From: Coenobita brevimanus
Lineage: Eukaryota; Arthropoda; Malacostraca; Decapoda; Coenobitidae
DNA length: 64,000 nucleotides
Assembly (NCBI GenBank): GCA_032717465.1
Contig: JAVRFU010000149.1
Coordinates: 18,885-82,884, forward strand
Reading direction: 5' to 3'
In this document: positions 9,318 through 20,485 of the stretch, in pieces
How positions within the stretch are numbered: the stretch's first letter is position 1
Layout: each line of letters starts with the position of its first letter
The notes under the pieces: generated by a model
The model's database searches: none
Told to the model about the DNA's origin: nothing
The model's input: only the letters and a program-made list of their open reading frames with translations
Position numbers and translations under genes: made by a program

Positions 9318-12300
9318 CTGGGGAAGGGGGATAGAATACTTCCTCAGTATTCCCTGCTTGTCATAAGAGGCGACTAAAAGGGACACTTTTATCTACATTC
9401 TTTTTGCTCTCTTTCTTTCCCTTGTACTTTGTCTGTCCAAACCCTGTGCATTTTACTTTCATTTAGTTAATTTCCTCTCTCCACTGTCTGGTTCCTGCGA
9501 GTCACTGGCATTGGCTCCAGGGTAAAATATTTTACTGCTTAAGAAATCTTGATGAACTCTGGTGACGAAGCAATGGCCCTCAGTTCCGTGCAGCCCTTAA
9601 GTGGGCAGGGGGTGCTAAGAATCCCACGGTGTAAAAATAAGTTCATAAATCCAAAAAGAACCTTAAGAATAGGAAACTGGAATGTTCGAACTCTCAATCA
9701 TGCTGGTAAAATGGAAGAACGTATTTCAGTGTTCAAGGAATACAAGATGGATATTTGTGCTCTGACAGAAACGAGGTTGCTTGGAGCTGATAAAATGAAT
9801 TTGGAAGATGGTAATACTATGTTGGTTTCTGGTAGGAGTGATGGAAATCATTACCAAGGAGTAGGCTTACTGCTGAGTAGAGATGCTTGCAAGGCACTAT
9901 GTGAGTTTGAACCAGTTAATGAGCGCTTGCTTTATGCTCGCTTAAAATCTGACCATGGTAATATCAGTATGGTTGTAGGGTACGCTCCGACAAATGAGGC
10001 TGCTGATGAAATGAAGGATGACTTTTATGAGAAGCTGCAGGATGTAGTGAATAGAGTGGCAAGACATGATGTGTTAGTTTGCATTGGTGATTTTAATGCG
10101 ATTGTTGGCAGTAGTAGGGATGGCTTTGAAGATTGTATGGGTAAGGAGGGTGTTGGTATAAGAAACGAAAATGGGGTGCGACTTGCAAGCTTTTGTTTGG
10201 CAAATGACCTTATAATTGGTGGAACTATCTTTGAGCATAGAAAAATACATAAGACTACTTGGATTTCACCATGTGGTAAATATTGTAACCAGAATGACCA
10301 CATTGCAATTAGCAGAAGGCATAGGAGTTATTTGCAAGATGTTTGGGTAAGGAGGGGGGCAGATATAGGTAGTGATCATCAACTTGTTGTGTCAAAGATT
10401 AAAATAAAACTTAAGAGAAACATTAATGGTAATTGTACAGGAGGTAATAATTATGATTTTGATGAGCTGAGAAGTGATGAGAGCACAAGGGAAAAGTTTT
10501 GGTGTGAATGTAGAAACAAGTTTCTAGTCCTGCAGACTTTGATGGAATCTGAAGACAATGATATTAATCAAATGTGGAGAGAGGTAAAAGAGGTTTTGCA
10601 AGAGAGTGCTAAGGTTACTATTAAGAAAAAGGGAAAAGCGAGAAGGAAAAAGTGGATGTCAGATGAAACATGGAATGTAATTCAGAAAAGGAAAGAGGCT
10701 AAGTTAAGAAGTGAAGAACAACATGTTGATGGCCAGGTAGTTGAAGTACTTAGAGCAAAGTATTGGAGTTTACATTCTGAAGTAAAAAGACTCGTTAGAC
10801 GTGATAAGAGGAGACTATATGATGAAAAGGCGACAGAGACGGAAATTAAATTAAGTAGAAATGATGGTCAGAGCACAAGAGCAGCGTATCAGGCCATAAA
10901 GGAGTTAACTGGGACTGAGAAGAGAAGGAAGGAAATACCTGTACGAGATAGAAATGGTAATTTGATGACTAAAGATTTGGATATAAAAGGAAGATGGAAA
11001 GAGCACTTTGAATCTGTTCTAAATAGACCAATCCCAGCTGAAGAGGACATTTTGCCAGCCGAGAGAGATTTGCAGATAGAAACAGGAGATATAACTTTGG
11101 AAGAGGTAGCAAAATCTATAAAGGAGTTAAAGAATTTTAAGGCCCCAGGTGAGGATGGAATATTCCCTGAAATGCTTAAGGTGGAAAATGACGAGTTGAT
11201 GAATGCGCTTTTGAAACTTTTTAATGTGGCTTGGGATAATGGTGGAATTCCAGAAGAGTGGAAAAATGGAGTGATTATAAAAATACCAAAAAAGGGAGAT
11301 TTAAGTGTGTGTGGCAACTGGAGGGGGATAACTTTGACACCTGTAGTTGCAAAAGTCTTTTCCAAAATCTTGTTGAACAGAATAGAGCCAGTAATTGATA
11401 AAATTTTAAGAGAAGAACAAGCGGGATTTAGAAAGGGTCGAGGTTGTAATGATCAGATTTTTATTGTAAGGCATCTAATGCAACAAGCTAATGAGATGAA
11501 AATGCCACTTAACATGTGTTTTGTGGATTTTGAAAAGGCGTTTGATAGTGTTTCACGTGGAGCTATGTTGAAAATTATGAGATTCTATGGTATACCAGAA
11601 AAGTTTATAAATATTATTAGAAGCCTGCATGAAGGTACTTTTTGTAAGGTAATGGTGGGTGGATCTTTGAGTGATCCATTTCAAGTTAGGTCAGGAGTGA
11701 TTCAAGGAGGAGTTCTTTCGCCATTGTTGTTTGTTCTGGTTATGGATTATGTTATGAAAAAGGCTGTAAGGAGAACAGGTGCAGGAATTAACTGGAAAGA
11801 AAATAAGAAGCTGATGGATTTGGACTATGCTGATGATATTGTACTGATCTGCGGAAGTATTTACGAGATGCAGAGGGTGCTTCATTGTCTGGTGGAGGAA
11901 GGAGAAAAAGTGGGATTGGTAATAAATTGTGGAAAGACTGAAATTATTAATATGAACGTGGAGAACCAAATCGATTGTGTAATTGGGAATAATGTGGTGA
12001 AGAATGTAGAAAACTTTAAATATCTGGGAACGATTGTATCATCTAATGGATCATTAAACAATGAAATTGAGGAGAGGATTAGACAGGCTTGGCGAGCTGT
12101 TGGAATGTTGAAATCTGTTTGGAATAATAATATGCTTTCGGTACATACTAAAGTGAAAATTTACAAGTCCATGGTTAGACCAATTTTAATTTACAGGCAT
12201 GAGTCATGGTACAGTACAATTGCAACAGATCAGAAAGTATTAGGATTTGAGAATAAAATACTGAGAAGGATTCTTGGGGTAAAGTGGCAAGACAGAGTTA

Positions 12301-12616
12301 CAAATGAAAGAGTAAGGGATATTACGAGAGTGGAACCAGTTAATGAATATGTGAGACTGTCTCGCTGGAAGTGGCTGGGGCACATATACAGAAAAGAAGG
12401 TTGTTTAATACAGGATGTGCCAGAGTGGATTGCTAGAGGAAGAAGAGGTAGAGGTAGGCCGAGGGAAACCTTGGTTGAGGACAATGAAAAAAGAAGCAGG
12501 AGAGGAGTGCTGGTGGGACCTGAAGGAGATGGCAAGAGACAAATATTGGTGGAGAGAGTTCATTGAGACCCTATGCATCCCATGGGGTGCCACAGGAAAT
12601 GATTGATTGATTGATT
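9318..12616 (+). mobile_element. LINE-B, full-length RTE-like non-LTR retrotransposon
   Basis: About 3.3 kb: a 5' UTR of about 230 bp starting near GGGGAAGGGGGATAG, one long ORF, a very short 3' UTR, and a (TGAT)n tail at 12598-12618. A short 3' UTR, simple-repeat tail and single APE-RT ORF are typical of the RTE clade. TA-rich sequence with matching motifs flanks both ends, consistent with a target-site duplication of about 15-25 bp, though the simple sequence makes its exact length uncertain. A 5'-truncated, highly similar copy sits at 53246-54899 on the opposite strand. Confidence 0.88.
9549..12566 (+). CDS. LINE-B ORF: endonuclease-reverse transcriptase, 1005 aa
   Basis: A multidomain enzyme that nicks target DNA and reverse transcribes its own RNA at the nick. 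N-terminal APE-type endonuclease: GNWNVRTLNHAG (about residues 40-51), the catalytic Glu in LTETRL (about 73-78), YAPTNEA (about 140), GDFNAIVG (about 179) and the catalytic His in GSDHQLV (about 274). Reverse transcriptase: a FKAPGEDGIFPEML block (about 535), FVDFEKAFDSV (about 657), QGGVLSPLLFVLVMDY (about 718) and the active site YADDIV (about 760). The C-terminus carries WKWLGHIYRKEG and an Arg/Gly stretch, GRRGRGRPRE. There are no stops or frameshifts, and all catalytic residues I can check are present, so this copy looks coding-competent. The first ATG is used. A later in-frame Met could be the true start without affecting the endonuclease. Confidence 0.92.
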   Translation: MMNSGDEAMALSSVQPLSGQGVLRIPRCKNKFINPKRTLRIGNWNVRTLNHAGKMEERISVFKEYKMDICALTETRLLGADKMNLEDGNTMLVSGRSDGNHYQGVGLLLSRDACKALCEFEPVNERLLYARLKSDHGNISMVVGYAPTNEAADEMKDDFYEKLQDVVNRVARHDVLVCIGDFNAIVGSSRDGFEDCMGKEGVGIRNENGVRLASFCLANDLIIGGTIFEHRKIHKTTWISPCGKYCNQNDHIAISRRHRSYLQDVWVRRGADIGSDHQLVVSKIKIKLKRNINGNCTGGNNYDFDELRSDESTREKFWCECRNKFLVLQTLMESEDNDINQMWREVKEVLQESAKVTIKKKGKARRKKWMSDETWNVIQKRKEAKLRSEEQHVDGQVVEVLRAKYWSLHSEVKRLVRRDKRRLYDEKATETEIKLSRNDGQSTRAAYQAIKELTGTEKRRKEIPVRDRNGNLMTKDLDIKGRWKEHFESVLNRPIPAEEDILPAERDLQIETGDITLEEVAKSIKELKNFKAPGEDGIFPEMLKVENDELMNALLKLFNVAWDNGGIPEEWKNGVIIKIPKKGDLSVCGNWRGITLTPVVAKVFSKILLNRIEPVIDKILREEQAGFRKGRGCNDQIFIVRHLMQQANEMKMPLNMCFVDFEKAFDSVSRGAMLKIMRFYGIPEKFINIIRSLHEGTFCKVMVGGSLSDPFQVRSGVIQGGVLSPLLFVLVMDYVMKKAVRRTGAGINWKENKKLMDLDYADDIVLICGSIYEMQRVLHCLVEEGEKVGLVINCGKTEIINMNVENQIDCVIGNNVVKNVENFKYLGTIVSSNGSLNNEIEERIRQAWRAVGMLKSVWNNNMLSVHTKVKIYKSMVRPILIYRHESWYSTIATDQKVLGFENKILRRILGVKWQDRVTNERVRDITRVEPVNEYVRLSRWKWLGHIYRKEGCLIQDVPEWIARGRRGRGRPRETLVEDNEKRSRRGVLVGPEGDGKRQILVERVH

Positions 12617-12639
12617 GATATATATATATATACTGTATA

Positions 12640-12690
12640 TGTACTAAAGAGAGATATATATATATAGAGAGAGAGAGAGAAATATCAACT
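12640..12690. repeat. TA/GA simple sequence
   Basis: Degenerate (TA)n and (GA)n runs downstream of the LINE-B tail, probably part of the original target. Confidence 0.7.
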
Positions 12691-12693
12691 CAC

Positions 12694-12807
12694 AACTTCC
12701 TGATGCCAGACTCTTCTTTCTTCCAGGGAGCGTCATCAGGCTCGAAGGGCATTGGTCCCTGCACTGGGGGGTCATCCTCTTCATCGTTAACTCCCGCACC
12801 TGTGTCC
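12694..12807 (-). CDS. Candidate host exon, 38 codons, minus strand
   Basis: Reading the minus strand, a pyrimidine-rich acceptor (TTTTTGTCTGTGGCACAG) is followed by 114 bp and a consensus donor, AAGTT then GTGAGT. One frame is open throughout and encodes an acidic, proline-rich peptide containing DEEDDPPVQGPMPFEPDDAP and KKEESGIRKL. A second frame is also open. The multiple-of-three length, the strong splice signals and a composition unlike the flanking microsatellites favour a real exon. I do not recognise the protein and no partner exon is visible nearby. Confidence 0.4.
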
Positions 12808-12819
12808 CTGTGCCACAGA

Positions 12820-13060
12820 CAAAAACAGAAACAGTAAGTCTCCTTTAATTTCATCAGAGTTTGTCTTCATTATTGTTGCCTACTTTGTTTTTAATTTGTT
12901 ATTACAGGGTTTAGTAGCTGCCATTTCTGCAAGTGTAGTTTGCTTTGTATGTCGAGTGGTGTCACTGTTCTTTTAAAGGTATAAACATGTTTTGAGTGCT
13001 AGTGAATTACTTAGGATGAATTGTTACTTTTGAGAATCAAAAGATGAGGCTATTATCTAT
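12820..13060. other. Unassigned interval
   Basis: AT-rich sequence with no recognised feature. It could be intron if the exon at 12694-12807 is real. Confidence 0.45.
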
Positions 13061-13262
13061 CTATCGATCTATAGCCAGACGCCTCAATCCCATTTGGGGT
13101 GGCCACAAACAAATTGCCTCCACTTAGTCCTGTCCCCCGCCATTTCAATGCCCTGCTCCCAACTCACACCCCCCTCTCTCATATACCTCTCCACCCCATC
13201 CCTCCATCTCATCCTCGGCCTCCCCCTCCCTCTTCCCCCCTCCACCTCACTCACATACACTC
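13061..13262 (-). mobile_element. LINE-A 3' tip
   Basis: TATC tail (about 13055-13075), then the minus-strand C-terminal coding block ('gccagacgcctcaatcccatttggggtggccacaaac' region). It ends near 13262 at the position encoding the VYVSEVE segment. It is very similar to the 18.4 kb copy. Confidence 0.88.
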
Positions 13263-13290
13263 TCTATTATTTTTATGATCATTTTATTGA

Positions 13291-13327
<37 letters not shown>
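13291..13327 (+). repeat. (ATT)n microsatellite
   Basis: About 12 uninterrupted ATT units directly after the LINE-A fragment. Confidence 0.95.
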
Positions 13328-14250
13328 GCTCACCTGATATGTTGATATTAAAAAGATACACAATACTGATATGATACAGATGATAATGTTAACCCCATGA
13401 ATCCAACAACATAACCTTTCTTTCTGCTACCTCGTGACGATGATTTTCGTCAGAAGATCGTCTGTTAGTGAAGATGTTGGTGGAGGCTATATTAAATTCT
13501 TCCAGTTCAGAGTCTCAGTTTGAAGGTGGGATGAATAATATAGAAATACATTCCTGGATTCATGGAGTTTAGGTGCACAAGACAGTTAACAGTGATGGAA
13601 TTGTTCTCTTGCATGTTATTTATGTAAACTGTGTAGATATTAAAAACTTTATAGATAACATGAGTGAATACTAAGGTGTAATGGAATAGGTTAATACTTG
13701 GCTGCTGAGATGTGCATTAATGAAGTTAAGGTTATATGGTAATATTCTTGCAGCTCCTAGTTTTAATCAGCTGTTCAGCTACATAGTATGTGGATTTAAT
13801 GGTTTAATGTCTACTTGAGATGAAAGCCCACTTATGTGTGTGTCAGTCTGATTTCCTGATAGACAGTGAGAGATTTTTTGATCAAGTACTTCCACCAAGG
13901 GCTTTTCTAGTCATCTATCATTCTTTCTACCTTGAAGGGGGTAATATGTCAGTGGCTGTTACAAACCCTGCCTCATTGTTGGTTGTGCCCTGGAATAAGA
14001 CATATAGGCACACTGTGTATTATACTGAAAGATGCTCCACAAATGATCACGGAATGTTTGAGGTCTGTCGTAACCTTCTCTCTCTCATTTTTAAAATTAA
14101 GGCCTTTATTCTCAGAGCATTAGAGTCTGAATCAGCTTAAGGGAGTTTTTCTTTATTTCAGATTGGAAGAATTTTACCCATAGCAGGAAAAGCTGGAAAA
14201 ATAGATGACTGTTCCACATGTGAGTACTATATAATTCTTCCTTTTGAACA
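13328..14250. other. Unassigned interval with a 106-codon open frame
   Basis: An open frame on + at 13820-14140 (starts MKAHLCVCQSDFLIDSERFF) has mixed, non-repetitive composition but no recognisable domain, no clear start context and no homologue elsewhere in the window. It may be chance or a relic. The rest shows no feature. Confidence 0.3.
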
Positions 14251-14261
14251 GTTACCTGTTG

Positions 14262-15108
14262 ATCTGTCTATCTATTGCCAGACATTTGAATCCTGTAAGG
14301 GGTGGCCACAAACAAATCACCTCCATGCTGCCCTTTCCCCCACCACTCTAACTGCCATGCTCCCACCTCATAACCCTTCTGTCTCATACACCTTTCTACT
14401 CCATCCCTCCATCTCATCCTTGGCCTCCCCCTCCCTCTACCCCCTTCCACCTCACTCACATACACTCTCCTCGTCAGTCATTCGCTCTCCATCCTCTCTA
14501 TATGGCCAAACAACCTCATTGTATTTCTCCTATCGCTTTCTATCACATCCACATCCACACCACAACGCTCCTTCACTTCCTCATTTGTCAGTCTGTCTTT
14601 CCATGTGACTCCACATGCTCCTCTCAGATAACTCATTTGCACTGCTCTCACTCTTGTGTCCTACCACCAAGGTCCGGGCTTCATTTTCATACGTTAGAGT
14701 TGGTATCACAATACTGTCATGCAGCGACTCTTTTACTTCCATGCTCACTTCTCTGTTTCTTATTACTGCCTTCAGAGAACCAGCAACCTTTCTTTCCTGT
14801 TGCACCCTTTCAAGCACTTAACCCTTTAAACTTCCATCCTTACTCACCACACTATCCAGGTACTTAAATGCCCTCATATTTTCCATTTCCTCCTCATTTA
14901 ACCTCACTGTACATTCGGTGCCTTCACTTCTCTCAAAGATCTTACCTTTACTCTTCCCTACATTCACCTTTAGATTCCATTTCTTACACACTCTCCCAGA
15001 CTCATCCACCAAGCCTTGCAGCTCCCCTTCATCTTCACTTAACAACACAGTATCATCTCCAAACAACAGTACAGGGAGTTTCCAAACACTGATCTCTCTC
15101 ATTAGGGC
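14262..15108 (-). pseudogene. LINE-A 3' half, degraded
   Basis: Minus-strand LINE-A from its TATC tail (about 14260-14275) up to the RT active-site region near 15060, where FADD reads FGDD. The C-terminal block (VYVSEVEGGRGRGRPRMRWRD) and the KYLDSVVSKDGSLKG segment are recognisable. Frameshifts around 14500-14820 break the frame. It is 5'-truncated at 15108 within the conserved WKLPVLLF block. Confidence 0.85.
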
Positions 15109-15231
15109 TGCTCCGACATAATCTGAATTTATTTTGCACTTACTTTAGCATGTTTAAATTTACTGCAGGTCAGGCTTCATAACTGAAACTGTTGTGGTTT
15201 TTTTTTCTCTGACTACAGGTCTCATTATCGT

Positions 15232-17397
15232 TTTTAAATTCGTTTTCGTTTTCATTTTTAAAGGCTCCAACATTCTTGCATGCATCAGCCTTGATCACCT
15301 AATGGCGGCTCTCCGCGCTGCTCAATCCATTGTAGCCTCCCTGTTCAGTCCCTTAACCCTGAGGTCACATTGACCTTGTCCCATATCTTTCTCAGTCTAC
15401 TCCTCGTAACCCCACCCCCAATATTAACACTTCTCACCTTCCTCACCCAATTATCATCCCCCATCCTCTCCACATGTCCAAACCATCTCAATCTACCTCT
15501 CCTCATCACAACACCAATACACTCCAGTCCCATCCTACCTCTCAACGCTTCCATCGTAAACCCAGCCCCCCCAGACCTTGGATGCAGGGACGCACTGCAC
15601 ATCCACCTGATCACTGTCATTTCTGTATGTCTGAGCCGGCAAATATCCTCCTCCTTTACTGCCCAGGTCTCACTACCATACAGCATGACACTCCTAACAC
15701 ATGCTGCATACAAAGACCTCTTAGCCCGTAGGGAGAGTCCTCTCAATGTCAGGAGAGGCAAGAGCTCCCTGAACTTCTTCCAACCACTTCTCACCTTAGC
15801 CACAGTGCTAGCTCCGGCCCCACCTCCAGCACACAGCATGTTTCCCAAATAACAAAACTCTTCCACACTCTCAAGAGATTCACCAGCAAGATCAATCCTT
15901 TCACACCTGACAATCTCCATCTGCTCTCCCCGACATGCTGTACACATAAAATCAGCATTATCTTGCAGTCTACCTCTGATACCACTACATCTCTTGCACC
16001 CCCATTTATCACAAACACCGCACAAGATGGAATTACTTCCCACGCCCTCGTGTCAAACTGCACATGGCCACTCTCCCTCGTCTTTGACAGTACCGCCACC
16101 AACCCTAGATATCATCACTTTTGTTTTATCTGCAGTTACCCTTAAGCCCTTGTGCCCCATACCATCCCTCCACTTCATAAATCTTTCTTCCGCTTCCCTT
16201 TCATTCTCTGCAATCAACACCAAATCATCGGCATGCAACATCTCCCACAGGAATCTGCTTTTCAAGTCATGTGAGAGGGCTTCAAGTACCATGATAAACA
16301 ACATAGGACTCAAAACTGACCCCTGATGCACACCAACATTCACGGAAAACTCATCACTCAAATCTCCATTCACTCTTACCTGGATGCTACCTGGGTGCGA
16401 GCACCCACATACATAGCCATAACCACCCTAACCAGCCACTCCTCCTAGTCAAGCCTTCTCATTGCCCACTTCACCACCTCTCTAGGGACTCTGTCAAAGG
16501 CCTTTTCCAAATCAACAAAAACAAAATACAGATCCCTTTTCTTACCAATATATTTTTCCTGAAGCTGTTAACAATGAATATGGCATCAGTGGTCCCCCTA
16601 CCTGGCATAAACCCAAACTGCATCTCATCAACATTCACTCTCTCTCTAATCATACCTTCTAAATCTCTCTCCATTACCTTCATTATGTGATCTAAAAGCT
16701 TTATACCTCTATAATTTCCTCTTTCCAGGTCATGACCCTTCCCTTTAAACACATTTACAATTACACTCTTTAGCCAATCATCTGGGACAACACCATCCAT
16801 CCATCATCCAATCCTACATTGCCCCATGAGGAGCGTAGGAGCCCGGGGCTAGGCAGTTGGTCTCGACATTTAAGATGAGATTGACCAGCCTCACTTATCC
16901 CTGAGTGGCATTCACTCATAAATAATCATATTTGTCAGGTCAGTGACTAACCACACCCCTATATCTCCTGAGGCCTTCAACATTTTGGCAGTCAACCCAG
17001 ACACACCTGCTGCCTTCCCCACCCTCATCCTGCCTATTGCCTCACTCACAGTAGCAGTATCAATCAAAGTCCAAGGGCCAAACACTGGATCTGCTGGCTC
17101 CAAACCTTCCCTGTCCCAGTCAAACTCCTCATTCAACAACTGGTTATAATGCTCTCTCCATGCATCCTTAATATCCCCACTGTTCACCACTACCCTTCCT
17201 TCATCATTCTTCACACACTGCTCACCTATAATATCCTGATTATCCCTCTTCATCTGATCACTTCATCACCTTAAATATCATATTTTTCCTTTCCACACTA
17301 TTTAGGTTATCAAACAAAAGTCTCGGTGACTCAGACTTCGCCCTGTATACCTCTCTTCTAGCCCTACACTTGGCAGCCAAGTATTCCTCCTTGCTAT
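15232..17397 (-). pseudogene. LINE-D, RTE-like LINE with PHD-like finger, degraded
   Basis: Minus-strand order from 17397 down: KEEYLAAKCRARREVYRAK, a maturation linker (16912-17253), RT blocks NYRGIKLLDHIMKVMERDLE and a PGRGTTDAIFIV block (16471-16800), HQGSVLSPMLFIMVLEALSH and HADDLVLIAENEREAEER (16053-16373). Next come a cysteine-rich finger (CGVCDK, KRCSG, CTACRG; the usual His-bearing WVHKRC is WGCKRC here) and the C-terminal region YGSETWAVKEEDICRLR to WFGHVERMGDDNW. The 3' end is the AGGCTCCAAC block with an A-rich tail. Interruptions occur at about 16380-16470 and 16802-16920. The better-preserved relative is at 48240-49492. Confidence 0.85.
16802..16920. repeat. Insertion of about 120 bp inside LINE-D
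   Basis: Sequence between the LINE-D coding blocks on either side does not continue the LINE-D reading and is absent from its flow. It starts within ATCC-rich sequence (ATCCATCCATC) and ends near CATTCACTC. It probably is a short non-autonomous element, but no matching copy is seen in the window. Confidence 0.35.
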
Positions 17398-17612
17398 AAT
17401 GATAATCATCATCATCATCCGGGCAGGGTGAGGAGTAGCAATGTCCAGACAGCCCAAATTTGCCCAATCCAATGGGCCACGCTTCCATTCGCTCACCATT
17501 CAAGCCCCCAGAATCCTGGCTCCGTATGACACGCCAAAAACATTGACCACGTTCTGTAGCTTCACATATACGTATCCGAGAGTCAATAATAATAATAGTA
17601 ATAATAATAATA
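17398..17612 (-). repeat. Unknown repeat bounded by ATC and ATA simple repeats
   Basis: About 190 bp of moderately GC sequence flanked by ATCATCATCATC (17403-17419) and an AATAAT-type run (17584-17617). It separates the LINE-D 5' limit from unique DNA. Bounding by short tandem repeats suggests a short retroposon, but no tRNA-like head is apparent. Confidence 0.35.
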
Positions 17613-17699
17613 ATAAAAATGCAGTACCCCAGTCTGCAGTCCACATACAGTATACGCTGGCTACAGTTTACATATTGAAGGGACAAAAAAAATGTCACC

Positions 17700-17916
17700 A
17701 TATGCTGGATTAATCTGCCTTCCAATACAAAGAATTACAGAAATCTGCCTATATCACACTCCAGGGGTTGTTGCTGTTGATCAACCCTTGTCTGTCTAGA
17801 TGAGCAGATCCATCAACTGCAGGGAAGCAACTGCCCTTCCCATGCACTGAGTCTGTATTCCCTTGCGGCTGACAGCGGGGAACAGTGTAAAAGTTTAGTT
17901 CCTGGATGGATGTCAC
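17700..17916. other. Unassigned interval
   Basis: Flank of the foldback element. No coding region was recognised. No similarity to the LTR at 25874 was found, so it is not the missing 5' LTR of the + strand Gypsy element. Confidence 0.5.
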
Positions 17917-18337
17917 ATTTGGGTAATTCCACGAAGATGTCAACCTTTTGTGTCAAAATCAGAATTGCTTAAAACTATATAAATTATACATCATTTTAAA
18001 GCTTCATCATTGAATTTTATGAATCTGAAGAGAAAGAGAGCCTAAACTGTCAACTTGGGGAGCTGCATAAAAAACTGTCATGTTATGTCACCAAAGAAAA
18101 ACCAGTGCTGAATATAGCAATTTTCATAACATCATTGACCAGAGTATGTTATTGTTTGGAATGCTGACACTGTGTTTTACTGAAAATGTGTCTATTTGAG
18201 TTGTGATTGACACTACAGTTGTTTACATATACTGTATGTTGTGGTCAGAATGTAGCAGGACCTTTAAATGGAAGTATTTCAGGAGTAACGTGTCTCATGT
18301 TTTTTCCTCATTTTTCCCATACACAACTAACAAACTG
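17917..18337 (+). repeat. Left arm of 421-bp inverted repeat
   Basis: Reverse complement of 20916-21336. Mismatches seen at the ACGAAG/ATGAAG, TTCATC/TTAATC, CTGAAG/CTAAAG, GGGGAG/GGGAAG and CATTGA/CACTGA positions, giving about 98.8% identity by eye. Confidence 0.95.
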
Positions 18338-18374
18338 GAGAATACCACCATAACTTTATATTATAAACAGGCAT

Positions 18375-20485
18375 CTATCTATCTATCTATTGCCAGACGC
18401 CTCAATCCCGTTTGGGGTGGCCACAAACAAATCGCCTCCAAGTCGCCCTGTCCCCCGCCATTTCACTGCCCTGCTCCCAACTCACACCCCCCTCTCTCAT
18501 ATACCTCTCCACCCCATCCCTCCATCTCATCCTCGGCCTCCCCCTCCCTCTTCCCCCCTCCACCTCACTCACATACACTCTCTTTGTCAGTCTTTCGCCC
18601 TCCATCCTCTCCACATGGCCAAACCACCTCAATGTGTTCCTCATAACGCTTCCCATCACATCCACATCAACACCACAACGCTCCTTTATATCCTCATTCG
18701 TCAGCCCGTCTCTCCACGTGACTCCACAGGCTCCTCTTAAATAACTCATTTCCACTGCTCTCACTCTCGACTTGTGTCCTTCCAACAATGTCCAAGCTTC
18801 ACTTCCGTACGTTACAGTTGGTATCACAATACTGTCATGTAGTAACTTTTTCACTTCCATGCTCACTTCCCTGTTTCTTATCAGTGCTTTCAAGGAACCA
18901 GCAACCTTTCTTCCCTGCTGTACCCTTTCAAGCACTTCACCCTCCAAACCTCCATCCTTACTCATCACACTACCCAAATACTTAAACGTACTCACATTTT
19001 CCAATCCCTCACCATCTAACCTCGCTGTACATTCACTAACTTCACCTCTCTCAAAGACCATCACTTTACTCTTCCCTACATTCACCTTTAGGTTCCGTTT
19101 CTTACACACTCTCTCAAACTCATCCACCAAGCCTTGCAGCTCCCCTTCGTCTTCACTCAACAACACAGTATCATCTGCAAACAACAGTACAGGGAGTTTC
19201 CAAACACTATCCTCTCTCACCAGGGCCACTCCAACATCCACTACCCTACCTTGTACCTCTTTTATTACCCCATCCATGTACAGATTGAACAACCATGGAG
19301 ACATGACACATCCCTGTTTCAACTCAACTTTCAAAGAGAAAAATTCACTTAGTTCACCATCCACACGCACTGCAGCCTTCGCACCATCGTACATACTCTT
19401 CACAGCATTCAACAACTTCCCATCTACTCCATATATTCTTAACACTTTCCACAATCCTTGTCTATCCACCCTGTCATATGCTTTCTCCAAATCCATGAAA
19501 GCCGCATACAACTTCTTTCCCTTCTCTAGAAACTTTTCCACTAAAGATCTGAGAATGAATATCTGATCTACACAACCTCTTCCCTTCCTAAAGCCTCCCT
19601 GTTCTTCTCCAACTAATTTCTCTGTTCTTTCTCTAACTCTGTCTATAAGTATCCTACCATACACTTTTCCTATTATACTAAGAAGACAAATGCCCCTATG
19701 ATTACCACACACTTCTTTTTCCCCTTTTCCTTTGTACAAGGGAATAATTATACCTGACTTCCAATCCTCCGGGACTCTACCTTCCTCCCAGGCCAATCTG
19801 CACATCTTCCACATCCATTCTACTACTATCTCTCCCCCATGCTTCAGCATTTCACCACACACTCCATCAATTCCTGGGGCTTTCCCCGATTTAACTTTCT
19901 TCATTGCTTCCACAACTTCTATCCTACTGATTTCTTCCTGTCTTCTCACCTCCCTCCTTCTCCCAGCCATTCCCCAGCCACTTATACTTGCATTACTTCC
20001 ATCCTCTACGTTCAACAATTCCTTAAAGTGTTCTCTCCATCTGCTCACTTTTTCTCCCTTCTCCACTAGTAATCTACCATTTTTATCTTTCACTCCCCTG
20101 CTAACTTCACTTCCACCCTGTCTTACTCTTTTCACTTCTCTCCAGAACATTTTCTTACAGCCCCTCCACTTTACACTCAAATTCCTTCCAAATTCCTCAT
20201 CCACTCTCTTCTTACTCTCTCTTACTAATCTTTTCACCTCCCTCTTCCTTTCCACATATAACTCTCTCTTCCGCCTCTCAACTTCTTCCACGCCCCTATT
20301 TCTCACCCATTCATTGTATGCTTTCTTCTTTTGTGCCACAGCCTGTTTCACCTCTTCAGTCCACCACGCTGTTCCTTGTACCCCCCTCCGCCTTCTCTTC
20401 CTTCCACACACCACATCACATGCTGCACATATTTCTTCTGTAAATATCTTACACACACCTTCCACGTCTCCCATCTGCTCCAATT
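18375..20485 (-). mobile_element. LINE-A insertion, 5' truncated, best-preserved copy
   Basis: The 3' end is a TATC (GATA on the element strand) tail at 18375-18391, and the element reads leftward on the minus strand. CAGGCAT occurs at both ends (18368-18374 and 20486-20492), consistent with a 7-bp target-site duplication. The 5' end lacks the endonuclease domain that RTE-type elements carry, so this is a truncated, RT-containing copy of about 2.1 kb. It lies inside the loop of the foldback element and is therefore younger than it. Confidence 0.85.

Noticed and set aside
13820..14140. 106-codon open frame as a gene
   Set aside because: No homologue in the window, no domain, no splice or promoter context. 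Kept only as a note in an unassigned interval.
17700..17916. Missing 5' LTR of the plus-strand Gypsy element
   Set aside because: No similarity to the candidate 3' LTR at 25874-26046.
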